From CAYTGM01 sp964437365 (GTDB taxonomy: Bacteria; Sumerlaeota; Sumerlaeia; SLMS01), in the NCBI GenBank assembly GCA_964437365.1, contig CAYTGM010000013.1:62001-126000 (forward strand): 64,000 nucleotides of DNA. The letters run 5' to 3'. The translations under genes were made by a program, and so were the position numbers. Below the pieces are notes generated by a model. It saw only the letters and a list, made by a program, of their open reading frames with translations, was not told the origin of the DNA and did no database searches. Positions 16,612 to 25,787 of this stretch are shown here, one piece after another; position 1 is the stretch's first letter; every line of letters starts with the position of its first letter.

Positions 16612-17655
16612 ATGAATGTAAAACTGAAAGAGAAGCCGCATATACGTTTTAATGCTTTGTCCGGTGAATGGATTTTAGTCAGCCCCCACAGACTTAAGCG
16701 TCCATGGCAAGGAAAGCAGGAAGAAGTTCAGCCTGATACACGTCCTCAGTATGATCCCAAGTGTTATCTTTGTCCCGGCAATGAACGTTCCGGTGGCGAG
16801 CAAAACCCTAAGTACGAAGAGACCTTCTGCTTTACTAATGACTTCGCCGCTCTTCTTCCCGAAGGAGATTCGGAAGAGATTGAGGAACACGAGCTTCTAA
16901 AAGCTCAGACTCTCAGTGGCATCTGCCGAGTCATCTGTTTCTCACCGCGTCACGACTTAACAATTCCTCGTCTATCGCGAGAAGAAATTGGAAGAGTGAT
17001 TCAAACCTGGCAGAGTGAATTCAAAGAACTCTCTGCGCGGGATGATATCAGCTATGTGACGATCTTCGAAAACAAAGGGGCGATCATGGGCTGTAGTAAT
17101 CCACATCCCCACGGTCAGATCTGGGCGACACAGATTGTTCCAATGGAGCCGATGAAAGAAGATGTCCAGCTTCGTAACCATTTCGAGAAGCACGGAAATA
17201 CCCTTCTGGAAGATTATATAGCTGTTGAGAAAGAAAAGAACGAGCGTATAGTTGTTGAGAATGAGACCTGGATTGCCCTCGTTCCTTACTGGGCCAAATG
17301 GCCGTATGAGACGATTGTCATTCCTAAGAGCCCGAAGAAAAATGTACTGGAACTCTCAGAACAGGAAGAAACCGATCTGGCAGATATTCTGAAAGTCCTG
17401 ACAACAAAGTACGACAATCTATTTACCTGCTCCTTCCCTTACACGATGGGATTCCATCAGGCACCGTGTGATGGGGAAGAATATCCTCACTGGCATATGC
17501 ACCTTCATTTCTATCCACCACTTCTAAGATCTGCAACAGTACAGAAATTCATGGTTGGCTTTGAAATGCTGGCCTGCCCTCAGCGTGATATCACAGCAGA
17601 GATGGCTGCTGACACCATCAAGAATCTATCTGATACCCATTACCTGGAGAAATAA
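16612..17655 (+). CDS. galT: Galactose-1-phosphate uridylyltransferase
   Basis: The second step of the Leloir pathway: UMP exchange between UDP-glucose and galactose-1-phosphate. The 347-residue length is normal. It shows 'RFNALSGEWILVSPHR' at the N-terminus, the metal site 'CYLCPGNERSGG', the active-site 'SNPHPHGQIWAT' (catalytic His-Pro-His) near residue 165 and 'YPHWHMHLHFYPP' near the end, where further ligands lie. The galactokinase gene follows after four bases. No galE is present in the window. Confidence 0.96.
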   Translation: MNVKLKEKPHIRFNALSGEWILVSPHRLKRPWQGKQEEVQPDTRPQYDPKCYLCPGNERSGGEQNPKYEETFCFTNDFAALLPEGDSEEIEEHELLKAQTLSGICRVICFSPRHDLTIPRLSREEIGRVIQTWQSEFKELSARDDISYVTIFENKGAIMGCSNPHPHGQIWATQIVPMEPMKEDVQLRNHFEKHGNTLLEDYIAVEKEKNERIVVENETWIALVPYWAKWPYETIVIPKSPKKNVLELSEQEETDLADILKVLTTKYDNLFTCSFPYTMGFHQAPCDGEEYPHWHMHLHFYPPLLRSATVQKFMVGFEMLACPQRDITAEMAADTIKNLSDTHYLEK

Positions 17656-17659
17656 GAGC

Positions 17660-18799
17660 GTGCAAGATATCGTATTAAATGCCTATAGAGATAAATATGC
17701 GATCGACCCATCATTCGTTTCAAGAGGGCCGGGACGCGTAAATCTTATCGGAGAGCACACTGACTATAACGATGGGTTTGTGTTTCCGATGGCGATAGAG
17801 AGGGCTTCATGGATTGCCTTCACGCCTCGAGAAGACTCTATCGTTGAAATCACATCTCTCCTTCACAAGCAAACCATTTCGATCGATCTTGAAAATCTGG
17901 AAAAAGAAAATGGTTGGGGCGAGTATATAAAGGGAGTCGCCTTTGCTCTGAAGCAACGTGGCTACGCGCTCAAAGGTTTTAATGGAATTGTGACAGGAAA
18001 TGTGCCTCTCGGATCTGGCCTTTCTTCATCGGCCGCTTTTGAATTGGCTCTCGCTCATGTCTTTGCGGTTTCCTCCAATCTTTCTATAGACGGTAAAGAG
18101 ATGGCACTTATTGGGCAGGAAGCGGAGAACAACTGGGTAGGAGTGAGTTGTGGCATCATGGACCAACTCGTCTCTTCGCTTGGTGAAGAAGGTAAGGCGA
18201 TCCTCCTTGATTGTCGTTCTTTAGAATGTAAATCTGCTCCCCTGCCAGACAATGTCAGAGTCGTCATCCTTGATACGATGACCCGTCGCGAGCTTCATAA
18301 CTCTGCCTATAACGAAAGACGTTCAGAATGTGAAGAAGGGGCAAAGACTCTTGGCTATAAGGCACTCCGTGACGTTCCCGAGTCAGAGATTTCAACATTG
18401 GAAGAAAAGCTATCAGGCAATGTTCTCAAGCGAGCTCGCCACGTCATTACAGAATGCTATCGAACTTTGAAAGCTGCAGAGGTTTTGAATCAAGGTGATG
18501 CGAAAGCCTTTGGCGAACTCATGGACGAAAGCCATGAAAGCCTTCGTGATGATTTCGAGGTTTCATCTGAGGCTCTGAATACCATTGTTGAGATTGCGCG
18601 AAGTCAGACCGGTTGTCTTGGAGCACGAATGACCGGTGCTGGCTTTGGTGGATGCGCGGTTGCTCTTGTCGAGGCAAAGAATGTAGATACATTCATCGAA
18701 GGCGTTAAGTCGTATTATAAATCAAAGACTGATCTGGATGCAGACATCTTCAGTTCGACTCCTGCGGCTGGTGCAGGCATCATCTGGACGAAAGGCTAA
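17660..18799 (+). CDS. galK: Galactokinase
   Basis: Phosphorylates galactose at C1, feeding galT. With the GTG at 17660 the protein is 379 residues, the usual galactokinase length. An ATG at 17555 in the same frame would overlap galT by 100 bases and add unrelated residues, and the GTG has 'ggag' nine bases upstream. GHMP-kinase motifs are all visible: substrate motif 'GRVNLIGEHTDYNDG' near residue 20, ATP loop 'VPLGSGLSSSAAFE' near 115 and 'ARMTGAGFGGCAVAL' near 325. Its stop overlaps the stop of a convergent minus-strand gene. Confidence 0.96.
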   Translation: MQDIVLNAYRDKYAIDPSFVSRGPGRVNLIGEHTDYNDGFVFPMAIERASWIAFTPREDSIVEITSLLHKQTISIDLENLEKENGWGEYIKGVAFALKQRGYALKGFNGIVTGNVPLGSGLSSSAAFELALAHVFAVSSNLSIDGKEMALIGQEAENNWVGVSCGIMDQLVSSLGEEGKAILLDCRSLECKSAPLPDNVRVVILDTMTRRELHNSAYNERRSECEEGAKTLGYKALRDVPESEISTLEEKLSGNVLKRARHVITECYRTLKAAEVLNQGDAKAFGELMDESHESLRDDFEVSSEALNTIVEIARSQTGCLGARMTGAGFGGCAVALVEAKNVDTFIEGVKSYYKSKTDLDADIFSSTPAAGAGIIWTKG

Positions 18800-20247
18800 G
18801 CTTCTTTCGCTTCCTGCCTTGTGTTAATCGGCGCTTTCTTTGTCGTCTCAAACTCGTATATATTGTGAGCACGATTAGAGAAATCTCGCATCATCTGCTG
18901 CCAGCATGCATATGACCAGGCGATAAGAATGACCTGGGGAGCGAGAAAGACGAAAACGCTTCCCTCGTCCGATGCAGATTGTATCAAAGAGTAGAATCCC
19001 AGGCCGATCGCCAGCAGTTCCATTCCAAGGAGTTCGAGAAAGACCCGAAGTTCGCCCATACCGACCGATTTGTAGGTCATCGAACTCTTCATTTGTGGGC
19101 CAGCGAGGAAGACTGTTATAAGAACCCACACAATCGGTAATATGAACAATGAACCAAATGCACCTCCGTATGAATTTATAAATAAAGGGTTAAGCCCGGT
19201 CTGGAGAGAAAACGACCAATCAATATTAGGATGAAAGATTAGAAAGATAGCTTGCAGGGAAACTACGATAATCATTGTACATACTAAAGGTGCTAATCCC
19301 TTTTTCAGAATCGAAATCAGGATTTCTGGAGAACGCAGCGGCGTAAGCAGCAACTCTGATAAGATGCCCGTAGTCAGCAGCTTTCTCAATCCCCGGCCGT
19401 AGTCTATCCCAACTAGAACAATTGATATCCACCCTGTAAGTAATGGTAAGCCATACAATACAAGAAGCATACGCATCTGATTCGACATATTCACCATCCA
19501 TAGCGTTGCTGATGAAAGTACGATCACCAAGGGCATAATGGCGAACCAGTATGATGAGCGAGGAACAACCTTTTTCAGATGAAGAAGGAAATCCCGATCT
19601 AGGTTAGAAGATCGATTGATTCCTCGAAGCACTTCATCCCGAATTCCACACGCTGCTAGTCCTTGTTTCCAGTGTGACTCGATCGTCAGCCCCCAGCAAA
19701 CCATGGCGCAGACTTTAATGAGAACGCCAAAAGCATCAACTCTGGCCCAGTTCTCAAAACTAGCTTCGTGCTGAATCAATCTCAAGGCAACTTCGAGAAC
19801 AAGAAAGGAAACAAGAAATCTCGTTTGGGAAACACATGCCAGTCTTGCAAGATTTCCAATACCAACATTGAGAACAATCGATCCAAGAGCAACAGCCAAC
19901 GATGAATAGACAAAGTAGTCCCCGGGATTGTTTTGATACGATTCCCAGAACGAAAGTGCTCCGAGGACAAAAAGCGGGATGGCTTCTTTTCTCAAAAGTG
20001 TGAAAGTTCTCATCATCGCTTCTGTTAGAACTCGAGGACCATCTTCATCATGTTCAGGAACCTGTTCGTTCATGACACGGATGAAGAGTATGAATCCATA
20101 GATTGAGATGGGGAAAAAGAACCAGTCCACTGAACGGAGATTCACTCCCGGTAAAAGCAGAACCAAGACCGCATAGACAATGAGTGCGAAAAAGGCTCCT
20201 CTTTGAAAAATGAAATCGAGGCTTCTACTCTTCATCATCCACCTCAT
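18796..20247 (-). CDS. Polytopic membrane protein, unknown (faintly ABC-2 permease-like)
   Basis: A 483-residue integral membrane protein with roughly a dozen hydrophobic segments. One cytoplasmic stretch, 'TTGILSELLLTPLRSPEIL' in the middle of the protein, resembles the coupling loop of ABC-2 type permeases, but no ATPase gene is beside it. I cannot name the family. It overlaps the upstream 729-residue membrane protein gene by 23 bases in a different frame and is presumably co-translated with it. Its first residues (MRWMMKSRS) contain two possible ATG starts. Judged by context it belongs to a three-gene membrane locus of unknown purpose. Confidence 0.7.
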   Translation of the reverse strand: MRWMMKSRSLDFIFQRGAFFALIVYAVLVLLLPGVNLRSVDWFFFPISIYGFILFIRVMNEQVPEHDEDGPRVLTEAMMRTFTLLRKEAIPLFVLGALSFWESYQNNPGDYFVYSSLAVALGSIVLNVGIGNLARLACVSQTRFLVSFLVLEVALRLIQHEASFENWARVDAFGVLIKVCAMVCWGLTIESHWKQGLAACGIRDEVLRGINRSSNLDRDFLLHLKKVVPRSSYWFAIMPLVIVLSSATLWMVNMSNQMRMLLVLYGLPLLTGWISIVLVGIDYGRGLRKLLTTGILSELLLTPLRSPEILISILKKGLAPLVCTMIIVVSLQAIFLIFHPNIDWSFSLQTGLNPLFINSYGGAFGSLFILPIVWVLITVFLAGPQMKSSMTYKSVGMGELRVFLELLGMELLAIGLGFYSLIQSASDEGSVFVFLAPQVILIAWSYACWQQMMRDFSNRAHNIYEFETTKKAPINTRQEAKEA

Positions 20248-22414
20248 CTTCGGCTGGTGATACTTCTTCTGGATACCATAAGAGCGGAGAGCCGTCGTAT
20301 AGGTTAATTCTAAAGGGGGTTTGAGGGCCTTTTCTCATGATCTCAAATCCACGGCCACTTGGATTGGAGATCGCAGTTAAAAGGTCTGTCATGACGGTCG
20401 CTGTCATTGGATGAATCGTTGATTTTCCGAAACTCCGAGTAAACTCAAGAAGCTCTTCACTATCCTTGGGAGGACGTCGATTATGTTGCAGAAAGTAGAC
20501 AAATCGAAGCGTATCTCTTTGTAAGAGATAATCGGGATAGGTCGCATTCCAATGAGCTTCATAATTGTCATTTTCTCGGTCACTCTCAAGGAGAACAATC
20601 CAATTGGGTCGCTGGGGACCTTTCATATAAAGTGAAGGAGGATTCTCAAATTTAGAAAGGTCTGGCAAAGATCTGTAAAACGCTTCGATCTGTTCTAAAG
20701 GTTGGGATTCGTTCTTCAGTTGAACGATATAATAGCTGAGAAGACTATTACTCGTGGAGATGATTCCATAGTTTGGAATGGCCTCATCTCCTGAAAACAG
20801 TTGGGCTAATCTATAATCAAACTCGAATGCTTCTGATATATACTTCGCAGCGCCAACGAAATCATTTTTTGCAATCAAATGAGTAGCCTTTACTTGAAAA
20901 GGATTCGTAAGGCGGCTCTTAAACAACCATTCAGTTGGATATCTTTCATCTGTATATTTCCTGAGACTGTAAATTCTCGTGTTTTCAGGAAGTCCGGAGA
21001 ATAGCTGTCTGTTTTTTTCGATTTCGCCATCGAGTACCTCGATAACTTCGTCAGAAATCTCATCTATGAAAACCTGCCCTGCACCGTTCCATCTCAATGT
21101 ATTTACATTGTCAGACCTGTTTCTTTGGGCTGAAGAATAGGCGACATTAACCAATGCCTGTATTGCCGCTTCTGCCTCTTGTGAATTTGCCTTTCTCACT
21201 TCAGTTTTGCCTCTTGAGTATCCATCAGACTTTAGGCTGTAACACGCAAAAATGATTGCATTAAGGTTGAGGGAAATGAAAGAAAAGAGAATAAATACTA
21301 GAACAATCAGACGGGATACGTTGGTTGACTCAGGGAAGATCCTTTGTTTCAGAGCATAGAAAGAAACAAGAATTAGACTGACAATGACAGGAATACAATA
21401 AAAGGGCTGAAGTGGTGTTGGGCTCAAGCCTGGTGATTGTGCAGTTCCCCAGTACCTTCGAGAATCGATATTGGGAATATCTCCTGGAATCAGAAATGAA
21501 TTTGCCACTTGGGGAAGAGCTATAAGTGGAAGAAGCAGAAAAATGAGAATAAGTACCACACCCCAAATCCGCAAATTTCGCAGGGTTAGAAGAAATCCAC
21601 CAAGCAAAACGCCTACAGGCAATGCAACAATAGAGCTATAGAGCTGTATATCGCGGAATTCGTTTAGGATAGAATTGTGGCTGATCCGTCCCGTATGCCC
21701 AAGCATTTCTCCACTGTAAACAGGAACAGAAAAAACCAACACAAAGCGCTCAATGGTTCCGAATATACCGAACAACGCGACCAGAAAGTACTCTCCGAAA
21801 AGAGTTTGCCTGATCGTCCAATTCGATAACAAAATGAAACACCCGGCAAGCAACCACATAACACGGACGAATCCGAAACTCTTGAATTCATCCCGCGAGT
21901 TAAGAAGTGCTCCCAGGTGAAGAAGCATAACGGCAAGGGGAAGCTCCAGCAACATGAGCGAATGCCTGAAGATCCACGAGTAGATAGCTATGCACAGAAT
22001 GAGAAGAGGGATATGTTTTGGGTACTCGACTCCCCCCTTGGGAAGGCACACGGAAAGTAGCCAAAAGGAAAGAAGGGAAAAAGCCAGAGTCAATTGACTG
22101 CCTTCGAAAAGCAAATTCAAAGTAAATATAGTGAGAAAGGGGAAGATAAGTACAAATGGCCAAAAAACGGAGTTTAAGAAAGCCCCTCTTAATCGACCGT
22201 GTATCGTGATTGCCAGAAACGGCAAAAGGATAAGCAGCTGGGAAACTCGAATTATAGACCCAATGCCTTGAAGGGTTTCTTGACTGTTAGTAGAAGGTTG
22301 AAAGATGGATAGCCAGAGGCATGCGCTGACAGCAATCGTCGCATGCGAGATCAACCAGACCTTTTGAGTTTGCGTATACTCAAGTTCACCCTGTTCCTCC
22401 AGAAGAGGTTTCAA
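20225..22414 (-). CDS. Large membrane protein with C-terminal soluble domain, unknown
   Basis: A 729-residue protein. The first ~400 residues hold about twelve hydrophobic helices; residues ~410-729 are soluble and mixed alpha/beta, ending in an acidic tail (PAEDEVDDEE). The end of the soluble part, 'RGFEIMRKGPQTPFRINL' followed by 'DGSPLLWYP', faintly recalls the end of pseudopilin-like domains, which I would not press. No catalytic motif was recognised. It precedes and overlaps the 483-residue membrane protein gene, and the small coiled-coil membrane protein gene is 33 bases upstream, so the three likely act together. Confidence 0.7.
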   Translation of the reverse strand: MKPLLEEQGELEYTQTQKVWLISHATIAVSACLWLSIFQPSTNSQETLQGIGSIIRVSQLLILLPFLAITIHGRLRGAFLNSVFWPFVLIFPFLTIFTLNLLFEGSQLTLAFSLLSFWLLSVCLPKGGVEYPKHIPLLILCIAIYSWIFRHSLMLLELPLAVMLLHLGALLNSRDEFKSFGFVRVMWLLAGCFILLSNWTIRQTLFGEYFLVALFGIFGTIERFVLVFSVPVYSGEMLGHTGRISHNSILNEFRDIQLYSSIVALPVGVLLGGFLLTLRNLRIWGVVLILIFLLLPLIALPQVANSFLIPGDIPNIDSRRYWGTAQSPGLSPTPLQPFYCIPVIVSLILVSFYALKQRIFPESTNVSRLIVLVFILFSFISLNLNAIIFACYSLKSDGYSRGKTEVRKANSQEAEAAIQALVNVAYSSAQRNRSDNVNTLRWNGAGQVFIDEISDEVIEVLDGEIEKNRQLFSGLPENTRIYSLRKYTDERYPTEWLFKSRLTNPFQVKATHLIAKNDFVGAAKYISEAFEFDYRLAQLFSGDEAIPNYGIISTSNSLLSYYIVQLKNESQPLEQIEAFYRSLPDLSKFENPPSLYMKGPQRPNWIVLLESDRENDNYEAHWNATYPDYLLQRDTLRFVYFLQHNRRPPKDSEELLEFTRSFGKSTIHPMTATVMTDLLTAISNPSGRGFEIMRKGPQTPFRINLYDGSPLLWYPEEVSPAEDEVDDEE

Positions 22415-22447
22415 TATCTGCCTCCGTTATCGATCAACTGCCCAGAC

Positions 22448-22843
22448 TCACCCTTTTTTCGTTGCTGACTTCTTCATCATTTTCTTGAGAGCTTTATTCT
22501 CGCGATCCAGCTTTTCAAGCCGCCGAAGTGTAATTTCCAGCACGCGCCTCACGACTCGAAACTTTCTGATGAGGTACTCAAAGCAGATGAGTGTGATAAT
22601 CAGGAAGCCTCCCCCCCACAAAAGCCAGATGTAATAGATATGGTCTTCCTCCTGAGGAAGGGCGAAGACCATCGTCAGGGCTAAACCAAGACCGAATGTA
22701 AAGAGCGTTGCCAGTAACGTCAGATCATAGAATCGAGGAACGAGAGTTTCCTTCAGCTTACTCTCTTCCCTGATTTCGCTCAAGCGTATTGAAAGATCAA
22801 TTTCCTTGGCAATCTTATCGGGATCTTTATCTACGGGCGTCAT
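22448..22843 (-). CDS. Small two-helix membrane protein with C-terminal coiled coil, unknown
   Basis: 131 residues: a charged amphipathic N-terminus, two membrane helices at about 42-62 and 72-92, then a basic helix rich in heptad leucines (RRLEKLDRENKALKKMM) and a lysine-rich tail. This layout suits an assembly or regulatory subunit. No family was recognised. It is the first gene of the three-gene membrane locus and starts 11 bases after the stop of the aminotransferase gene, all on the same strand. Confidence 0.65.
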   Translation of the reverse strand: MTPVDKDPDKIAKEIDLSIRLSEIREESKLKETLVPRFYDLTLLATLFTFGLGLALTMVFALPQEEDHIYYIWLLWGGGFLIITLICFEYLIRKFRVVRRVLEITLRRLEKLDRENKALKKMMKKSATKKG

Positions 22844-22854
22844 TGGTGTCTATA

Positions 22855-23970
22855 CTAGGCTCCTACTTTAAATTTCTCTGCGAGCTTACCCAGAACTTCA
22901 ACTCCCTGCTGGAGCTTTTCCATATTCGTCGCAAAGCTGATGCGGAAGTGTGTCTTCTTTTCACTGAAAACACTTCCGGGAACAATGATCAGATTTTCCT
23001 TCACCGCTTCTTCGATAAACTTGTTCCCATCTCCGTTTGGCGCTTCGGGGAAAATATAAAAGGCACCGCCGGGTTTCTGGACATTATATCCTGCATCAAC
23101 AAGTCCCTGGTAGATCAAGTCACGACGTTTCGTGAACTCTTCCCGGTGAGGAGTCGTGTCATACTCAAGGGCTGTCAGTGCTGCTTCCTGAGCCATTGAA
23201 GGGCTACAGACGAATGTATATTGCTGGAATTCCGTACATGCTTGAACAACATCTGAAGGCCCAGCCACCCACCCGACACGCCAGCCGGTCATGGCAACAG
23301 ACTTTGAAAAACCATTAATAACGATAGTTTTGTCGTAGAACTCGGCTGGAGAAGAAAGCTTTCCTTCGAAGCAGAAGTCCTCGTAGATTTCGTCAGAGAT
23401 GAGCCAGAGATCATGCTTCTTTGCAAACTCTGCCAGCATCTTGCATTCTTCAGGAGTATAGACAATCCCTGTTGGATTTGATGGGGAGTTCACAACAAGA
23501 ACACGGGTCTTATCGGTCAGACAGGCATTCAGGCGCTCTTCCGTCAATCGAAAGTCTGGGTAGGTGTCGACAAAGACAGGTTTGGCTCCAACCATGTTGA
23601 CCAAGTGCTTATACATCACGAAATAAGGGTCCGCGGCGAGCACCTCTTCACCGGGATCAAGCAGAACATTGAAGAGTAGTACAAGCGCACCAGAAGTCCC
23701 TGAGGAGATCATCACATCTTCCACGTTAATACCGCGATCGTGGTAGCGTTTCTTTACGGCTTCACGGAGCGGCGGAATACCAGCGGAGAGAGTGTAACGG
23801 TTCTTGCCTCCCTGGATAGCCGTGATCGCTCCACCTTTCACAACTTCCGGAACATCATAGTCAGGAAGACCAATGCTTAGGTTGATGGGATCTTTCAGTT
23901 TTGCAGCGAGATCAAAAGCTTTTCTAATGCCTGAGGAATCAATGAGATAACGACGGTCTGCGAGCTTCAT
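22855..23970 (-). CDS. PLP-dependent class I/II aminotransferase (aspartate aminotransferase-like)
   Basis: A 371-residue fold-type I enzyme transferring amino groups between amino and keto acids. It shows 'INLSIGLPDYDVPEVV' at the N-terminus, 'GTSGALVLLFNVLLDPGEEV' near residue 95, 'NSPSNPTGIVYTPEE' near 165, 'ISDEIYEDFCFEG' near 190 and the PLP lysine in 'NGFSKSVAMTGWRVGW' near 225. The arginine that binds the substrate carboxylate is in 'HFRISFATN'. Amino-acid specificity (Asp, aromatic or Ala) cannot be decided by eye. It leads the unknown membrane genes in the same direction. Confidence 0.93.
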   Translation of the reverse strand: MKLADRRYLIDSSGIRKAFDLAAKLKDPINLSIGLPDYDVPEVVKGGAITAIQGGKNRYTLSAGIPPLREAVKKRYHDRGINVEDVMISSGTSGALVLLFNVLLDPGEEVLAADPYFVMYKHLVNMVGAKPVFVDTYPDFRLTEERLNACLTDKTRVLVVNSPSNPTGIVYTPEECKMLAEFAKKHDLWLISDEIYEDFCFEGKLSSPAEFYDKTIVINGFSKSVAMTGWRVGWVAGPSDVVQACTEFQQYTFVCSPSMAQEAALTALEYDTTPHREEFTKRRDLIYQGLVDAGYNVQKPGGAFYIFPEAPNGDGNKFIEEAVKENLIIVPGSVFSEKKTHFRISFATNMEKLQQGVEVLGKLAEKFKVGA

Positions 23971-24169
23971 AGGAACCTTTCCAGAGGGACGATTTTTGTA
24001 GAGAAAAGCTTATTAAGATAGGGACAGGCAAGGGAGAATCTCTCTCAGGCTCCTGAGAAAATGTGATTGGTGCGCTAATAGAGAGACATGGGGACGCATC
24101 GTAGGCTCACCCGTGTTCAAATCATCCTCGCAGCATGCTGAGACCAGTGTCAGTCGATGGCGATGGTCT

Positions 24170-24202
24170 GAGCATCGAGCGAGCATGGTCCGAGCATGGT
24201 CT
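24170..24202 (+). repeat. Three tandem 11-bp repeats in an otherwise empty intergenic region
   Basis: The units are gagcatcgagc, gagcatggtcc and gagcatggtct. They lie in the 383-base gap (23971-24353) between the divergent aminotransferase and DUF3332 genes. Open frames across the gap have no protein-like character. Three units are too few for a CRISPR or VNTR call; they could be operator-like sites or replication slippage. Confidence 0.5.
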
Positions 24203-24353
24203 GAGGTCCGGTTTTGAGGCAGAATCAGGAACCATGGACTTCTCCCCCACCAGATCTTCCCTAACATCAATAAAATCATTGCTTGAGAACCACGATCTAT
24301 GAATGATCCACGACACAAGTCGCACTATTTCATTTTTTCAGGAGTTCTCTCAT

Positions 24354-24932
24354 ATGGAAAACGTGAACAATAAGCGCCGGGGGTTTCTCGGCCTCTTCAC
24401 AAAGAAAGGCTTCAGCTATGTGCTGGCCGGATCAGTTCTTTTCTCTTCGATGGTTGGCTGCTACGGGCGCTTCCCGATCACCAACGCGATTTATGACTGG
24501 AATGGAGACGTGACAGACAATCACATTATTAATTCCGTGATCATGGTCGTTCTCGCAATCATTCCTGTTTATGGTCTGGCAATCTTTGTCGATGCACTGA
24601 TCATCAATTCCATCGAATTCTGGTCAGGAGATGATGTTGAGCTGTCACAGACGCATATCCAGGAAGATGGCACTGTCGTTACATTCGCTCCCGGGGAAAA
24701 CCCAGGCGAAGCGATCCTGACGATGGAAAAGAATGGTTCCACGCTCCTGAAGCGTTATTACTATCGCCTCGACAACGGCAACACAGAGATCTATACGGAA
24801 GAGATGGAACTGGTTTCCGTCGTTGTACCTAACAACTCTGGTACATTCTCGTTCTACGATGCGGAAGAGAACTTCATCACAGAGCTCAGCAAAGAAGAGC
24901 TTATGAGTGCTTCTTCACAGCCTGTTCTCTAA
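24354..24932 (+). CDS. DUF3332-family lipoprotein
   Basis: 192 residues matching the DUF3332 pattern: lipoprotein signal ending in 'SSMVGCYGRFPITNAIY', then 'WNGDVTDNHIINSVIMVV' and 'IPVYGLAIFVDALIINSIEF', followed by a short beta-rich tail. Members are surface or periplasmic lipoproteins of unknown function. I start it at 24354 because that ATG has 'aggag' nine bases upstream and leads straight into the signal peptide; an earlier in-frame ATG at 24303 does not. It has its own terminator and no operon partner. Confidence 0.88.
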   Translation: MENVNNKRRGFLGLFTKKGFSYVLAGSVLFSSMVGCYGRFPITNAIYDWNGDVTDNHIINSVIMVVLAIIPVYGLAIFVDALIINSIEFWSGDDVELSQTHIQEDGTVVTFAPGENPGEAILTMEKNGSTLLKRYYYRLDNGNTEIYTEEMELVSVVVPNNSGTFSFYDAEENFITELSKEELMSASSQPVL

Positions 24933-24944
24933 TTTAAAGACAGT

Positions 24945-24990
24945 GTTTGCCCGAGTCGATTCACCTCGGGCAAACATCTTTTTTCTTTCT
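24945..24990 (+). terminator. Rho-independent terminator after the DUF3332 gene
   Basis: A perfect 11-bp stem (gtttgcccgag with ctcgggcaaac, 24945-24975) and nine-base loop are followed by 'atcttttttctttctt'. It lies between convergent genes but only the plus strand has the U tract. Confidence 0.88.
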
Positions 24991-25787
24991 TATATATCGA
25001 AGTGCAGGATTTTCTCAGCTGTCTCATAGCTGAGTTCTACGAAGTCCTCATTCTCGCCATCACGCTGACGATCACTCGGATTAATATTACAGTACTGAGC
25101 TTCATGCTCCAGATGTCTCCAACGTCCGGACCGTTCGGGCTCGCCGGGCAAGACAGGTGTCGTGCATCGGTTACAGGAAACGGTTGGAAAGCCCTGTTCA
25201 TGAAGCGGGTTTGTAATGACCTCATGTTTTGCAATATATTCATCCAGTTCATCATGAGAGATATTAAGCATCGGATGAATACGCAGCAGGTTCAACTCTG
25301 TATCGAGGACGATTGGATCAACGTCACTCCTGCGTCCGCCTGAGCTACGCCTGAGGCTGCTCAGCATTGCTTCGTATTTACCCTTCATTTGTTGCAGGGG
25401 AACCTTCTTTCGCAGATGGCAGCAGCGTTCCTGCCCTGTCTTCGAGAGGTATAGTACGCCTAGCTCTTTCGTTTGCTCTGCCATCGTTTGCTCTGGATGA
25501 AGAGAAATGATATTCAAGTCATATTCCTTTTTCATCCGCTCAATGGTCTCGAGGGTCTCAGGGAAGTTGACTCCCGTGTCTACGAAGACAACATCAATTC
25601 TCTTGTTTAAACCAAGACGATAGACAGCATGGCAAAGCGCACAACCAGACATCTGAAAGGCTGACAGAACAGCAATTTTGCCTTCTTCGATGGTATCTGC
25701 GGCCCACTGGATAATTTCATCCATGGTGAGCTTGTCCAGTTTATTATTCAGCTTTTCAAGATTTACAGCAGTTAGTCTGGATTTCAT
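24990..25787 (-). CDS. cysH: Assimilatory APS reductase (iron-sulfur phosphoadenylylsulfate reductase family)
   Basis: A 265-residue enzyme reducing adenylyl sulfate to sulfite with thioredoxin-type electrons. Cysteines C122-C123 and C205-x-x-C208 form the CC-x81-CxxC set that holds the [4Fe-4S] cluster of the APS-using subgroup, which PAPS-only enzymes lack. The PP-loop region is near residues 39-49 ('AVLSAFQMSGCALCHAVY' instead of the classic SGGKDS-like loop), and 'DVVFVDTGVNFPETLET' is a strong family motif. It shares an ATGA overlap with cbiX upstream. Together with sat-cysC and cysI in this window it gives the route sulfate to APS to sulfite to sulfide. Confidence 0.9.
   Translation of the reverse strand: MKSRLTAVNLEKLNNKLDKLTMDEIIQWAADTIEEGKIAVLSAFQMSGCALCHAVYRLGLNKRIDVVFVDTGVNFPETLETIERMKKEYDLNIISLHPEQTMAEQTKELGVLYLSKTGQERCCHLRKKVPLQQMKGKYEAMLSSLRRSSGGRRSDVDPIVLDTELNLLRIHPMLNISHDELDEYIAKHEVITNPLHEQGFPTVSCNRCTTPVLPGEPERSGRWRHLEHEAQYCNINPSDRQRDGENEDFVELSYETAEKILHFDI

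Noticed and set aside
17555..17659. Longer galactokinase start inside galT
   Set aside because: It would overlap galT by 100 bases; the GTG at 17660 with Shine-Dalgarno gives the normal family length.
20225..20247. Frameshift splitting one long membrane protein gene
   Set aside because: The 483-residue product has its own ATG start and the 729-residue product ends in a natural acidic tail, so two overlapping genes are more likely.
24170..24202. CRISPR array
   Set aside because: Only three contiguous 11-base units without spacers, and no cas genes anywhere in the window.
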